Below are positions 21,963 to 33,062 of a DNA stretch of 64,000 bases, piece after piece. Both the position numbers and the translations under genes were made by a program. How positions within the stretch are numbered: position 1 is the first letter of the stretch; every line of letters starts with the position of its first letter. This DNA is from Buddleja alternifolia (lineage: Eukaryota; Streptophyta; Magnoliopsida; Lamiales; Scrophulariaceae), in NCBI GenBank assembly GCA_019426215.1, contig CM033391.1, positions 14,806,708 through 14,870,707 of the forward strand, written 5' to 3'. The notes beneath the pieces were generated by a model, which saw only the letters and a list, made by a program, of their open reading frames with translations, searched no databases and was not told the origin of the DNA.

Positions 21963-22928
21963 CTAAGCGTTCTCCCTAGGAGAGTCCGACGACGATGACT
22001 TCATCTCCTCATCCTCTCCATCATAGTCCAGAACCGAACTTTCTACCCAAGTAAAGTCATCATCGGGATACTTTTTCGAATCTCAGAGGGCTTGACGACA
22101 TAATCTCACAGTGGACGAATAAATGCCCAAAGCCTCCATGTGAGCTTCCTTAACTAGCATCTCCTGAAATTCTGGAGTAGTCACAAACTCCTCATCATGC
22201 TCCCGCTTCACCTTATCCACAAAGGTCCTACCACCTTTTGGAGCGTAAAAATATAGTACCCGTAGCTATCTCATTCTTCAACTTCCCACTAAGATCATCT
22301 CTATCCTTAGTCAGAAAATGTTCTTCTTCTTCAACTCATCCACCTCCTCCATCGCAAACTCATAGTCGGTTTGCATTGCATGTGACAACCGAGTCACCTA
22401 GAAAGGGGAATAACACCAATGTTAGATAAAAACAAGAAAAAAATAAAGAAAGGATAGAGTCCCTGCGCAGATAATTAAGAGAAAACTCGAATGAAAAGAT
22501 CTCACCCTTTCGGCTTCAACAACTAAGAGCTCATCAAGTTCGGTCATGTCGAACACCTTCAATGCCTTCTTGTCATGATCATTTATAAGATCGCGTGGCT
22601 TCCTATAAACCACTTTCTTATCCTTTATATCTTAGAGGGACTCCATCCCCTGTTCTTCATTCACCCCAAAACTATACAAGTCATCGCTAATAGGCTCCCG
22701 CCCCGCTGAGGAGTTCCTGGGGCGCTTTCGAGAAAAGTCTGAGCGTGGAGATACATCTGAATGGTTAGAAGTCCTGGAACCCGAAGATTGGGCAGTAATG
22801 GCCTGCACGAATGAGGTGTTTTCTCTAAGACCAGGATGTACCTCTTTTGGGGGGAGGGCATGCGGGGTCAAGAAGCCCTGCTTTGACTGTCTTTCCAGTC
22901 TTGGTGGACCTGCTAGCTTGTCAGCCCG
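21963..22928 (-). pseudogene. Tat-B antisense ORF, C-terminal half (split by SIRE-B)
   Basis: Reads from the SIRE-B insertion point towards lower coordinates. Exon pieces: a Ser/Pro-rich linker (SPRSDFSRKRPRNSSAG, ISDDLYSFGVNEEQ), then YRKPRDLINDHDKKALKVFDMTELDELLVVEAER. A 108-bp intron candidate follows (22398-22505; donor GTGAGATC, acceptor CCCCTTTCTAG). After it the frame reads TRLSHAMQTDYEFAMEEVDELKKK and ends PDDDFTWVESS with TAG at 21963-21965. The N-terminal half is at 36809-37625. Stops near 22096 and elsewhere break it. Same family as the Tat-A antisense ORF; function unknown. Confidence 0.7.
22398..22505 (-). other. Candidate intron in the Tat-B antisense ORF (108 bp)
   Basis: On the minus strand the donor is GAAAGG then GTGAGATC and the acceptor is TTTCTAG then GTGACTC. 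Splicing keeps frame (phase 0). Tat-A has an acceptor-like TTCTCAG at the equivalent protein position, just before the SIQLSHHL segment. Unspliced, the frame ends at a stop inside the intron. Confidence 0.55.
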
Positions 22929-22933
22929 CATAG

Positions 22934-24437
22934 TGGTGGTCCCAATTGGCATACGAAAGGGTCTAGAAGGGGGGGGGTGGTGGTTGAATAGACCCTGAAG
23001 TCTTTTTCGACTTCAAAAATTTCGTATCACTTTTAATGGTTAGAACGCTTAGGCAACTGAACGCTTGGGTCAGATGCTTCAGTAAAGATAACTTAGACTT
23101 AGTGATTTTAGCAATTTACCAAAGTAGGGTAATGCTTAGATCACTTAATCAGGGTTAGCACAGCGGAAATTATTTTAAAGCTTTAGCGTTCGTTTTGGTT
23201 AAATAGTCGCTTAGCAGATTAGCTTGTCTTTTTCAAAGAATATAATATAATGTAAAACAAGACAATAATTAAAGTAAATGACACAAGAAATTGTAAGGTT
23301 CACTGGGTGATGTAATCCCAGCTACGTCCTTCTTCTCCTTTTTCACTTGGAGGAAATTCACTAAGATGATTATCAAAGAATCACACAGAATCTTCTACAA
23401 GATAGTAAGTAGGTGAAAATGATCTTGGGCTCCTTGATCACCAAGATTTCAGTACCAATGAAGATCGTCTTCTACAAGCTTCTCTCACTCAGAAATACTG
23501 CATGTAAGGGGGGTTTCAACAGCTTTCTCACTCAGATGAAAGGTTGAGGGTTTTGTCACAAGGGTTTGTTTGTTTTTGGGAAGATCAAACAACTTGGAAT
23601 ATCTCAGTACGAATTTAGGTTTCTTCTTTGGAAGAGGTTTGAGATGTTTGTGACTGTCTGGAATGTATATAAAAAGCTTGAAAGATTTTGGCTATGGAGT
23701 TTCTAAGCTTTTTCTTTGAACGAGAAATTTCAACAGAGTTTCTTGTGCGTGTACGTATATCTCTATTGTCTCTATGTCAAGGTTTGCTGAAGGTAGGGTA
23801 TTTATAGGCAATTCTTGGGATCTGTGCGTTGGACACATGTGAGAGCGTGCCTTTCACGCAGCGCGTGGTTCTACCTTTTCTCTGACATTCTTGAAAATTC
23901 GCTGGTTCAGATTGGGCGGGGAGCAGCTATAAACTCTGAAGTTCTGACAGTCTAGTAAAAAAGGTGGCTTGTCCACAAGTCATAATAGCTTATCACATTT
24001 AATGCATTTAAATTTATTTCCTGTTGGATATAAATGTCCGTTGAATGATTGCATTTAAGTCCTTCATGACTTGAGGATTTAATTCAGGTGAATCTGATAC
24101 ATATCGCTATAATGCTTTGAGCGCTTGATTCATGAATCCTGAAATAGTCCTTTAGCGTTTGACAGGCGCTAAGAACAAATCTTCATCTTCAGTTGACTTC
24201 AGACGCTGATCTTCAACTTCTTCTCTAATAGACTCACCCAGAATTCTATTAGCGATTCGGTATCTAATACTTAGTCTAAAATCTATAAAGATCAAAATTA
24301 CAAGTCGAATAAAAAATTACATACTTTCAAACGCTTATACATAGATCTATTAAAACAGAAACTTACATTATATTTGGGGTCTAACATAAAATTCTATCTT
24401 GTCATCATCAAAACATCTAACATGAAATTTCCTAACA
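22934..24437 (-). repeat. 3' LTR of SIRE-B (1,504 bp)
   Basis: On the minus strand starts TGTTAGGAAATTTCATG (24437) and ends GACCACCA (22934). A TATA box, CTATAAATACCC, lies near 23808. Compared with the 5' LTR it lacks about 20 bp next to an ATTTAATGC direct repeat (near 24003) and has longer G runs near 22969 and 23510. Confidence 0.95.
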
Positions 24438-24801
24438 ATTTTTCCCTTTTTGATGATGTTAGGACTTTTAACTCTTATAACTCTTTTATTGATTTAAGAG
24501 TTTAAAGAAAAGCCCAGAAAAGATATAAGTTAGTGTTTGGAAAGTTAGTACGGTTAGCTAATGTTAGATTAGCCTCAACAAGTTGTTTCAACGATAAATC
24601 ATTCATTTATGTAGAAAGATAAGTATACATGATTTACACTAAATATAAGATAATTGAAAGCGATAACAAAGCAAAATAAAGCATTCATTTTTTTTGTCGC
24701 TTTGCTCTTTCTTCACCTTGATAGATCTCATTTGCTAAGTCCATAAGGAGTCGATCAATATCTATCATGGTGGTATGTTGGAGTTCATCATAGTCATGCC
24801 T
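24438..24801 (-). other. 3' noncoding region and polypurine tract of SIRE-B
   Basis: The polypurine tract, AAAAAGGGAAAAATTG on the minus strand, abuts the LTR at 24438-24452. It is shorter in G than that of SIRE-A. The rest to the env-like stop at 24802 is AT-rich and noncoding. Confidence 0.75.
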
Positions 24802-27412
24802 TCATTTTCTAGCACTTTCATTTAATTCCAACAACCTTTCCACCCATTCCCTTGGAGGAATACCAACTTCACGAATTAAGTCGTGATAGATGTCTTGTCT
24901 TCTATCATTGGATGGTTTCCTGTGGATAGGTCGTCTAAGTGGTCCGGCATAAGGATGAAATCCCATACTCTCCAAAAATTCGACGTCCAAGTCTGGAAGC
25001 AAGTACTTTCCTAGATAATATCTTGGCTTTCTCTTTCTAGTTAGCATCTTCTTTATGCTCACTATTTCTTCAAACATTGATCGCCAGTGTTTATTATCTG
25101 TTTTAGATATTGCTTTGGACGACTGATGCTTTTCTTTCTCTTTTCCCCCCTTCTTGGCATCATCAAGAGAGGTTTTCAACTCAGCGATATCTCTGCACAA
25201 AAGCCGAACTTCGTCAAGAAGTAGAGCGATTTGTTGAGCGATACTTTGGGCAGCGGCATCTGAAAAGATGTGCCTCTCAGCATCAGCTGAAGCGCTCTGG
25301 GCTAAATGGCGATTGAATTCTGAGGAGAGTTCAGCGATTAGAGGAGATATGCTTTCCATGATTGCGATTGTGCTCTTGTTAGCAGCGTTGGAGATATCAC
25401 GACTTTGAGTATCAAAAATAATTCGGATTTGCCTATCAGCTGTATCCAAAAACTTTGAGCAAGAACCCTCAATGTTGTTAAGTGAGTTCCATACTGCTTT
25501 TCTGAAATCTTGAGCGTCTGAATCACTATCCGAGTTCGAGTCGGAGGAGGAATGCTTAGGAGACGGAATAAGTCCGTAAGAGGTAGAAACTGCAGCCTTG
25601 CCTTTGGTTTTATCTCTGATAAATGGCTCTTCAGGCTCTTTAGCAATTTCAACGTGAACTTCTTCTATCGCTTGATCCATGGAAGGATCTGCAAAGGGTC
25701 TGGCAAAGAGGCCTCGGGAATTTGAGCGGCATCCATAGTAGGAGAATCAACTGTTTCAACTATTTGGATGGGAGGAGAAGGTTCTTCAATAGCAATGACC
25801 CAGAGTGGGCCAAGCGCTTCCATCACATGCCTTGGACCTATCAGGCTGGATTGCGGAATAAAGAAAATAGCGTTTTCTCGCTCTTCAGTGCTTAGAGCAA
25901 GTTGCACGCCTTCCGGCAAATTAATTCCTGAAGTATAAGAATTGAAAAGGTCCAAAATAAATGGCATTAGCGCTTGAGCTGCTTCCTGGTCCACTGGCCT
26001 GATCAGCAAAATCATCTTGGCCACTTGAATATTATGTTGACAAAAGAGCACAGGGTGAAGATTGTATCCTCGGAAGTTGCTTAGCCCTGAATAGTGGTTG
26101 AAAGTGATGTCCAACGCTTGTGCATTTTCTATCACTGCTCTTCTATCTTTGTGGAGTTCAGCAAACTCAGCGTGCTCATTTGAAACATCGACAAAAATTT
26201 CACTTTGTCCTAGAAGAAGCGGCCGTTTACTGGTGGAGGCTTCTTCGTTCAAATCTGGAAAGATGTGCTGAACAAACGCTTGACGGGGGTGAAACACATA
26301 GCGTTCGTCTTGACTGAATAAGGCTAGCTGTTGACGAATGTAGGTCTTAATGGGTTGCCTGTAACCCGGCAGAGTGCTAACATTTCCGACAATATGCTGA
26401 CGCTGTTGAAGCAAAAAGGTAGCAAACCCTCGGCGTCTGTATTCTATTCCAAATTCAAAAAGGAATGGATATCTCACGAGTTCTTCAAGAGTATAGAAGT
26501 GTAAAACAAACTCTTCAGCCCATCTGGCTATATCCATCATCCATCGCTTGCCAAGCTTGTCAGCTTTCTTTTGATCTTTTCTAGCGGCAAGGAATTTCTC
26601 AAAACGTTCAGTTTCTTCATCGTAATCCTCAACCCATAATCTTGCAAGGTTTTCACGGGCCCCATCTTCTATCCATGAATTGATAGGATTGGGACGCTCA
26701 GAAACTACTGGTTCATTGCCTTTCCACAGTTTTAAAGGTTTAGGGGATAGAGCATTTTGAGGAGAACGAACGAATTTAGGATTGGCAGAGTATCCGATCT
26801 TGTTGAGAATTTCTTCGTCAGGATTCTTTGACCAATCACCCATATGGGGATTCTTGATGACGATCTGAGTCTGGCGCAAAGGATAAAAAGACTCATCAGA
26901 GCGACCGGTGAAATTAAATCGCTTCTCGTCAAATTCTGTTCTGTTGAATGCTGGTCTTCGGATATACTCAAGTCGAGATTGAATACGCTCCAGATTGTAG
27001 AGACCAAGGTCGGCGAATCGCTCGAAGAATTCAAATTTATCAGTATTGGAAACATCAGGCCGATGAAGAGTGATTTGAAAACTGATTTATGATTCAGCAA
27101 AGGTCTGAGTGTCTCGTTCTCTAGCGGCATAATAAAATTCAACTTCGGAAGAATATCCGCGAGGAAAGAAATTGATGACACGAGGAGGAGATCCAGTTGG
27201 AGTAGGAACAAAGGCAATTTCTTTTGTTGGAATAGGGGCCACTTCTATCGACCGCTCAGCATGTTCAGTCGCTTCACCGACTGGTGAAGTTTCAGCGTCA
27301 GGAAGGACTTGAGCTATTTCTTTAGCTATATCCACAACAGTTGCCATATCGAGATCAACTTCAATGGGAACCTCTGAAGGTGGAGGTGCATCAGCGTCTG
27401 GTGCATCTTGAG

Positions 27413-27491
27413 CTGATACATGTAAGCGCTTGAGAAAAGCAAGCAAAATTTCTACGAAGTAGAAATTACAAAAAAAGACTGAAACGCTTAC
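27413..27491 (-). other. Candidate intron 2 in SIRE-B env-like region (79 bp, phase 1)
   Basis: Minus-strand donor CCTCAGG then GTAAGCGTTTC; the acceptor is ACATGTATCAG then CTCAAG; the middle is T-rich. Retained, it hits TAA within eleven codons. Removed, it joins the DDNPQ frame to the AQDAPDADAPPP frame exactly. A donor/acceptor pair with identical exon borders and phase is at the same protein position in SIRE-A (8453-8536). Confidence 0.6.
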
Positions 27492-27674
27492 CCTGAGGAT
27501 TATCATCAACTGTCTCATTCACTTGATCTGTTTCTATGGTTGGTACAATTTCCTTAGCCTCTGGAACAACTTCTTCTGGATCCAAATCGAGAAAAGAAGT
27601 AACGGGATCAGCATGGATGGGAATATGCAAATCCTCAAGAGTGTTAAGAACAGTCTTATTTGCTTCACACTCGG

Positions 27675-27756
27675 CTGAAAAAGATTTTATCCTAGCGTTA
27701 GGGACTGGAAACTAGCAAGGAAAGGATAAATGATGTTGCTTAACACAAGTACTTAC
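27675..27756 (-). other. Candidate intron 1 in SIRE-B env-like region (82 bp, phase 1)
   Basis: Minus-strand donor TTTGGG then GTAAGTACTTG; the acceptor is AAATCTTTTTCAG then CCGAGTG. Retained, it meets TAA after six codons. Removed, it joins the ERLSHVW frame to the ECEANKTVLNTLED frame. An alternative acceptor at 27712 would give only 45 bp and the wrong frame. Confidence 0.55.
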
Positions 27757-28975
27757 CCCAAACATGAGAAAGCCTTTCAGATTGAGCATAGGCTTTAGGA
27801 TCTGAGCTGATTTCTGGAACAGCGTCAGAAGGAGGTGGAACACTCGCTGGCTTTGTTGTAGCCCTTGTCGAAGCAGCTGGAGTGGATGAAAGAGTACGCC
27901 TTCAGGCAAGCGGTACTTCTTCTACCTCTTCGTCCTCTTCTGGAGAGATGATGAAGGTAGGTGGAGAAGAGGGAGATTTAGGAGAAGGAGAAGGAGACTT
28001 TTTTTTCTTCTTAGGCTCCGGCTTCTGCTTCTTTGCTGGCTTGCCTGGCTCAGCGACCTTAACAGTGATCTTTCATTTGGGTTGCTTAACCACCACCTCT
28101 TCTTCCGATGAAGATGATGATGAAGATGAAGACGCTTGCTCTTCATCATCGCTGCGAACAACTCCTTCGGCAAGAAGTTGCTCATGCTCATCTTTGGGAA
28201 CCGCTGCACCACCTCATTTTCTTGGTTTGAGCAGCTCGCTGATTATCTTCTTTCCATAAAACTTGAGCGCTGGGATCTTCTTTCCAGCGAAATTGGTGTA
28301 CCCGCTAGCGTTAAGAATTTGACTTAAAATAATCCCGTAAGCCTTGGGATTAACTGACTTGGCCATCGCTGCCTTGAAGCGATTAAAGACGTAAAGCGAC
28401 CAATTTATCTTCAGTTTGGTCAGAATGGTCACCATCATCTTGTATTGAAGGTATGTAACCTTATTGAAGCTTCCCTTTCTGCTTTCGATCATTTTGGTGC
28501 ATATGTCCGCAAGAATGACATATTCACCCTTCATGTCGTTTTTCTTGAAATTGGGTTCATAGGCCGCTTCAACTTCATCTTTCTTGATCAATGCCCAGAC
28601 CTTGGTAGCATCTCCAAGAGTAACAGTTTCAACTTCGGCACCATCGTTTGGTAAGTTCAGTAAAGATGAAATCAGAGAAGGAGTGAGAATGAAGGTCTCA
28701 CAGGCAAAAGGAAAGACGCAGGAAATGGAGTTTCCATCGTCGGAGATTTTTGCATTCTTGAAGAAGAATAAGGTTTCTTCCTCAAAGAAGTTGAAAATAG
28801 TAGTTAGCATATCATATAAACCAGAATCCTGGACAAGTGGAAGAACAGTCCTCAGAGGGAAATTCTGGATATCGAATAGATAGTCCCAGTTAACAAGAAA
28901 ACCGGCATTAATAGTGACTGGTTTCTCTGGTTTGGAAGATTTTCCGGCAGTAGATTTTGAAAACTTTGGTGCCAT

Positions 28976-29845
28976 TGAAGAACTAAAGAAAACTTCGGTT
29001 GAGGAGAGGAAAAGATGTTATTTTTGCCTTTAGAGAGAAAGAACTTTTACAATAGAGGAATTTAGGAGTGATAAAGTTTTCCTGTAAAGGTTTTGAAGGG
29101 TTTAAATAGGAGGCAAAAGTAACTCCTCAACTGGTAGATGAATGACACGCGTACAGAAGTTAATGACAAAATAAAATCTAAGCCGTTTATACATAAATAC
29201 GGATGTCAAAAAGTACGGTAAAATGGGTTAACTGCTGTGAAAAATAAAGTTTTTCGGATCCGCAGTTATTTTTTGAAAACGTTTGAATTTTTTAAAATTT
29301 TCAGCGTGAAATGCACGCGCCTGATAGTACACTGACACATACTCAGACATGTGCAGTTACTGAACCGCTTAGTTTTTAGATAGGAATCATTAACCGTCAG
29401 TTTGATTTGATAAGCACGTGTGAGCAGTTGTCAAATCGATCTTTTGGACTTATCCACACGTTACTTTTAGCGATGAAAACTATGCATGATTTTTAGAGAA
29501 ATTCACTAAGCGTTAAAGTGGGAATCTTTTTAACGCTGAAGTCTTTTTGAGAGCAGAATTTAATTTCTTAAAGTTTGAGATAAAATCAATCGCTTGAATT
29601 TATAAAAGACATTTTCATTTATTGAAGATTGATTTTTGTCATGCATAAAGATAAGCGTTAGTGATCACTGCATAGAATTTTAAAAGTCATTTTTTATCAC
29701 AGTCGCTTTATATATTGAGACAAGTACAATTTTAAAGTTCCCCTTAAAATTGATGACTTATTTCAGATTTTGATAAACACTTTAGACATAAACATAAAGT
29801 GGATTCCCCCTAAATTATATGCCTAGAAATATGATGCTTTATGAT
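28976..29845 (-). other. Noncoding spacer between pol and env-like region of SIRE-B
   Basis: No reading frame of note. It contains the two PPT-like motifs found in SIRE-A (minus strand TTTAGGGGGAATCC at about 29803-29816 and TTAAGGGGAAC at about 29736-29746). Confidence 0.55.
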
Positions 29846-32800
29846 TTAGGCGTTTAAATCGATCATACCTAATTCACTTCTCAAAGTGAGAAAGCGTTGT
29901 TCGTTAAGCGCTTTGGTGAAGATATCTGCCAACTGTTTGTCAGTTCCAATGAAGTGCATGGAGATATCTTTCTTTTGAACATGATCACGCAAGAAATGGT
30001 ATCGAATGTCAATGTGTTTGGATCTAGAATGAAGGACATGATTTTGGGTCATAGCTAAAGCGCTTTAGTTATCACAATGGATTGGGGTAGGACCTAAGAT
30101 CGTTCCATAATCTCTAAGTTGTTGCCTCATCCAAAGGATTTGTGCACAACAGCTCCCAGCGGCTACGTATTCTGCCTCAATGGTAGAAGTCACTATGGAT
30201 TGTTGTTTCTTACTATGCCACGAAATTAGTCTATCACCTAGAAATTAACATGCACCACTAGTACTTTTTCTATCTATTTTGCATCGTGCAAAATCTGCGT
30301 CTGAATAACCAATAAGTTCAAAAGGAGAGTCCCTTGGATACCATAAGCCCACATTTTGTGTGTCTTTTAGGTATTTAAGGATTCTCTTGGTAGCATTTAA
30401 GTGTGACTCTCTAGGATCAGCTTGAAAGCGTGCACACATGCATACCGAAAACATAATATCAGGTCTACTAGCGGTAAGATAAAGGAGTGATCCAATGATA
30501 CCTCTATAGTTAGTGATATCAATTTTCTTCCCACTTTCATCTTTATCTAACTTAAGCGTTTGGCTCATTGGAATTTTTGAAGATGATGCATTTTCCATAC
30601 CAAATTTCTTAATCATATCTCTTGTATATTTAGCTTGGTTTAAGAAGAAAGTTAATTCACCCATCATGCTCATTTCAAATTGTTCTTGCATCATTTTCGA
30701 AAATTTCTCACACAATCGCTTATTAGTAGACCCAAATATAATATCATCAACATAAATTTGGATTAAGAGAATATCTTCATTATGGGTAATTTTAAATAAC
30801 GTTGTATCAACGCTGCCTTTTGAAAAGTTTTTACCTATAAGGAAGATAGAGAAAGTGTCATACCATGCTCTTGGTGCTTGTTTGAGGCCATAGAGTGCCT
30901 TATCCAATTTGTAGACCATACTTTTGTCATGGTTGTTGATGAATCCTGGAGGTTGCTCCACATAGACTTCTTCTTGGAGTTTACCATTCAGGAAAGCACT
31001 CTTCACGTCCATTCGGTATACTGTGAACTTGTTGAATGCGGCAAACGCTAGGAACATCCTAATCGCTTCAAGACGGGCTATTGGGGCATACGTCTCATCA
31101 AAATCAATACCCTCTTCTTGACAATAACTCTGAGCGACTAATCTGGCTTTGTTTCTTATAACAATACCATCTTCATCCATCTTGTTCCTAAAAACCCATC
31201 TAGTCCCAATAACTCCTTGGTGAGTTGGTCTTGGTACTAGCATCCAAACCTTGCTTCTCTCAAATTAGTTAAGCTCTTCTTGCATTGGTTCTACCAAACT
31301 TGAATCACTGAGCGCTTCATCCACTTTCTTTGGTTCCATTTAAGATAGGAAGCTTGCGAACATGGCCTCATTAATTGTAGCGGACCTAGTTCTAATAGGT
31401 GCTTCAACGTCTCCAATTACTAGCTCTGGTGGATGATCTCTAAGCCCTTTGCGGTCTGGTTGGAACGGGTTGAGAGACTCTTGGTTGTCAATCGCTTGAC
31501 CCTCATTTGTCTCTTGCGCAATCGCTGCATCATTCACAGTTCCAATTTGCTCTTGATGATCATTTTCTTCATGATCATCAGCAATCCTGACAGTATCACC
31601 ATTGTTAACCTCACGAGTATCCTCAGGAATGGGCACAAAGATTTCAAAGTTCTCATCATCATCACTATCATCACCAAGATCGATTTGTGACGCTTGTTGA
31701 GTGAGATCTTCAATTCCTACATCATCAGGATTAACCTTACTTGGTTCTTGGTTAGCATCATCAAACACAACAGGAATGGACTCTTCAACCTTCGATTTGA
31801 TCTTATTTAGGATGCGAAAAGTCTTTCCATTCTTGGCATAGCCTAGAAAGATTCCCTCATCTGCTTTGAGATCAAATGTCTTTAGGCTTTGGGATCCATT
31901 GTTATGAATGAAACATTTTGAACCAAATACATGAAAATATAAAACGTTAGGCTTACGTCCCTTCCACAACTCATATGGAGTCTTCTCATGTTGCTTGTTG
32001 ATCATACACCGGTTCTGAGTGTAGCAAGCGGTGTTGATGGCTTCGACCCAAAATCTTTGAGGCAGCTTAGACTCTGCAAGCATAGTCCTAGCAGCTTCTT
32101 TAAGCGTTCTGTTCCGTCGCTCGCCAACTCCATTCTGTTGAGGTGTTCTAGGAGCAGAATACTCATGAAGTATTCCAAAGTCTATACAAAATTTCTCAAC
32201 AAATTGGTTAGTAAATTCAGTTCCTCTATCGCTTCTAATTCTTATCACCTTTAAATCTTTATAAGTTTGCAATTGACGAATTAGCGATGTGAGCTTGATA
32301 CTAGTCTCATCTTTGGTCGCTAAGAATTCTACCCATGTATAGCGAGAGAAATCATCAACTATTACTAGCGAGTACTTTTTACCACTAACGCTCATGATTT
32401 GAATAGGACCAAACAAATCTAGATGTAATAGTTCAAGAACTCTAGAAGTAGATAGGCATGGTTTCTTTTTAAAAGATGATTTAACTTGTTTACCCATTTG
32501 ACATGCATCACATAAGCGATTCTTCTAAAAGGAACCCTTAGGTAATCCCTCCACTAGATTTAGCAATATTAACTGAGATATTGCCTTAAAGTTGAGGTGA
32601 TTCATTTTTCTATGTCATAACCAACTCGATTCATTTTGACTTTTAGCTACAAAGCATGTGGGGTTGTTATCAATTGTAGAATCCCAATCTACTAAATACA
32701 CATTGTTTGTTCTTTTTCCTCTTAATTTAGTAGACTTAGTCTTAGCATCGTTAACATAGCAGAAGTCGCTTGAAAATTTTACTTCAAAGCCTTTATCACA

Positions 32801-33049
32801 AAATTGACCAATGCTTAACAAATTATGCTTAAGACCCTCAACATAATATACATCACTAATCATGATGTTCCCCCTATGCAAGATACCTATACCTTTGGTT
32901 TTACCTTTCGAGTTATCACCGAATATAACTTGAGGACCGTTGGTAGCTTGATAGTTGATTAGGAGATCATTGGAACCCGTCATGTGTCTTGACGATCCAC
33001 TATCGATGTACCAAACTGAAGTATCGGTGTTGGTTATAGGTACCTGCAT
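29846..33049 (-). pseudogene. pol: Sirevirus pol of SIRE-B (protease, integrase, RT, RNase H; broken)
   Basis: Begins ATG-CAG-GTACC at 33049. Protease has WYIDSGSSRHMTG with the catalytic Asp intact. Integrase (32497-31340) has LDLFGPIQ, SDRGTEF and QNGVGERRNR. RT (31243-30245) has [24 protein letters not shown] and YVDD. RNase H has [10 protein letters not shown] and, at the end, LADIFTKAL, closing at 29846. Stops occur near 32616, 32545-32525, 31342, 31265, 30244 and 30066. An in-frame loss of about 13 codons in the RT, relative to SIRE-A, joins GELTFFL directly to NQAKYTRD near 30645. Confidence 0.93.
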
Positions 33050-33062
33050 TTAAAGGACAATT

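Larger units (their letters stand above)
24802..28975 (-). pseudogene. Sirevirus env-like region of SIRE-B (broken, intron candidates)
   Basis: ATG 28975 gives MAPKFSKSTAGKSSKPE. The N-terminal domain runs to a TGA at 28214 (LVNWDYLFDIQNFPLR, ESRKGSFNKVTYLQYKMM, KINWSLYVFNRF). It matches SIRE-A (FDKVNPVQFQMM, KINWSEYIFGRF). A Ser/Glu/Lys-rich linker follows with further TGA stops. Two intron candidates (27675-27756, 27413-27491) flank a 183-nt exon. The distal frames 27217-26732, 26879-25665 and 25680-24802 carry a globular domain (NPINSWIEDGARENLARLW, SNFRGYNLHPVLF) and a coiled-coil C-terminus ending GIPPREWVERLLELN. About 4.17 kb, nearly the same length as in SIRE-A. Function unknown. Confidence 0.8.
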
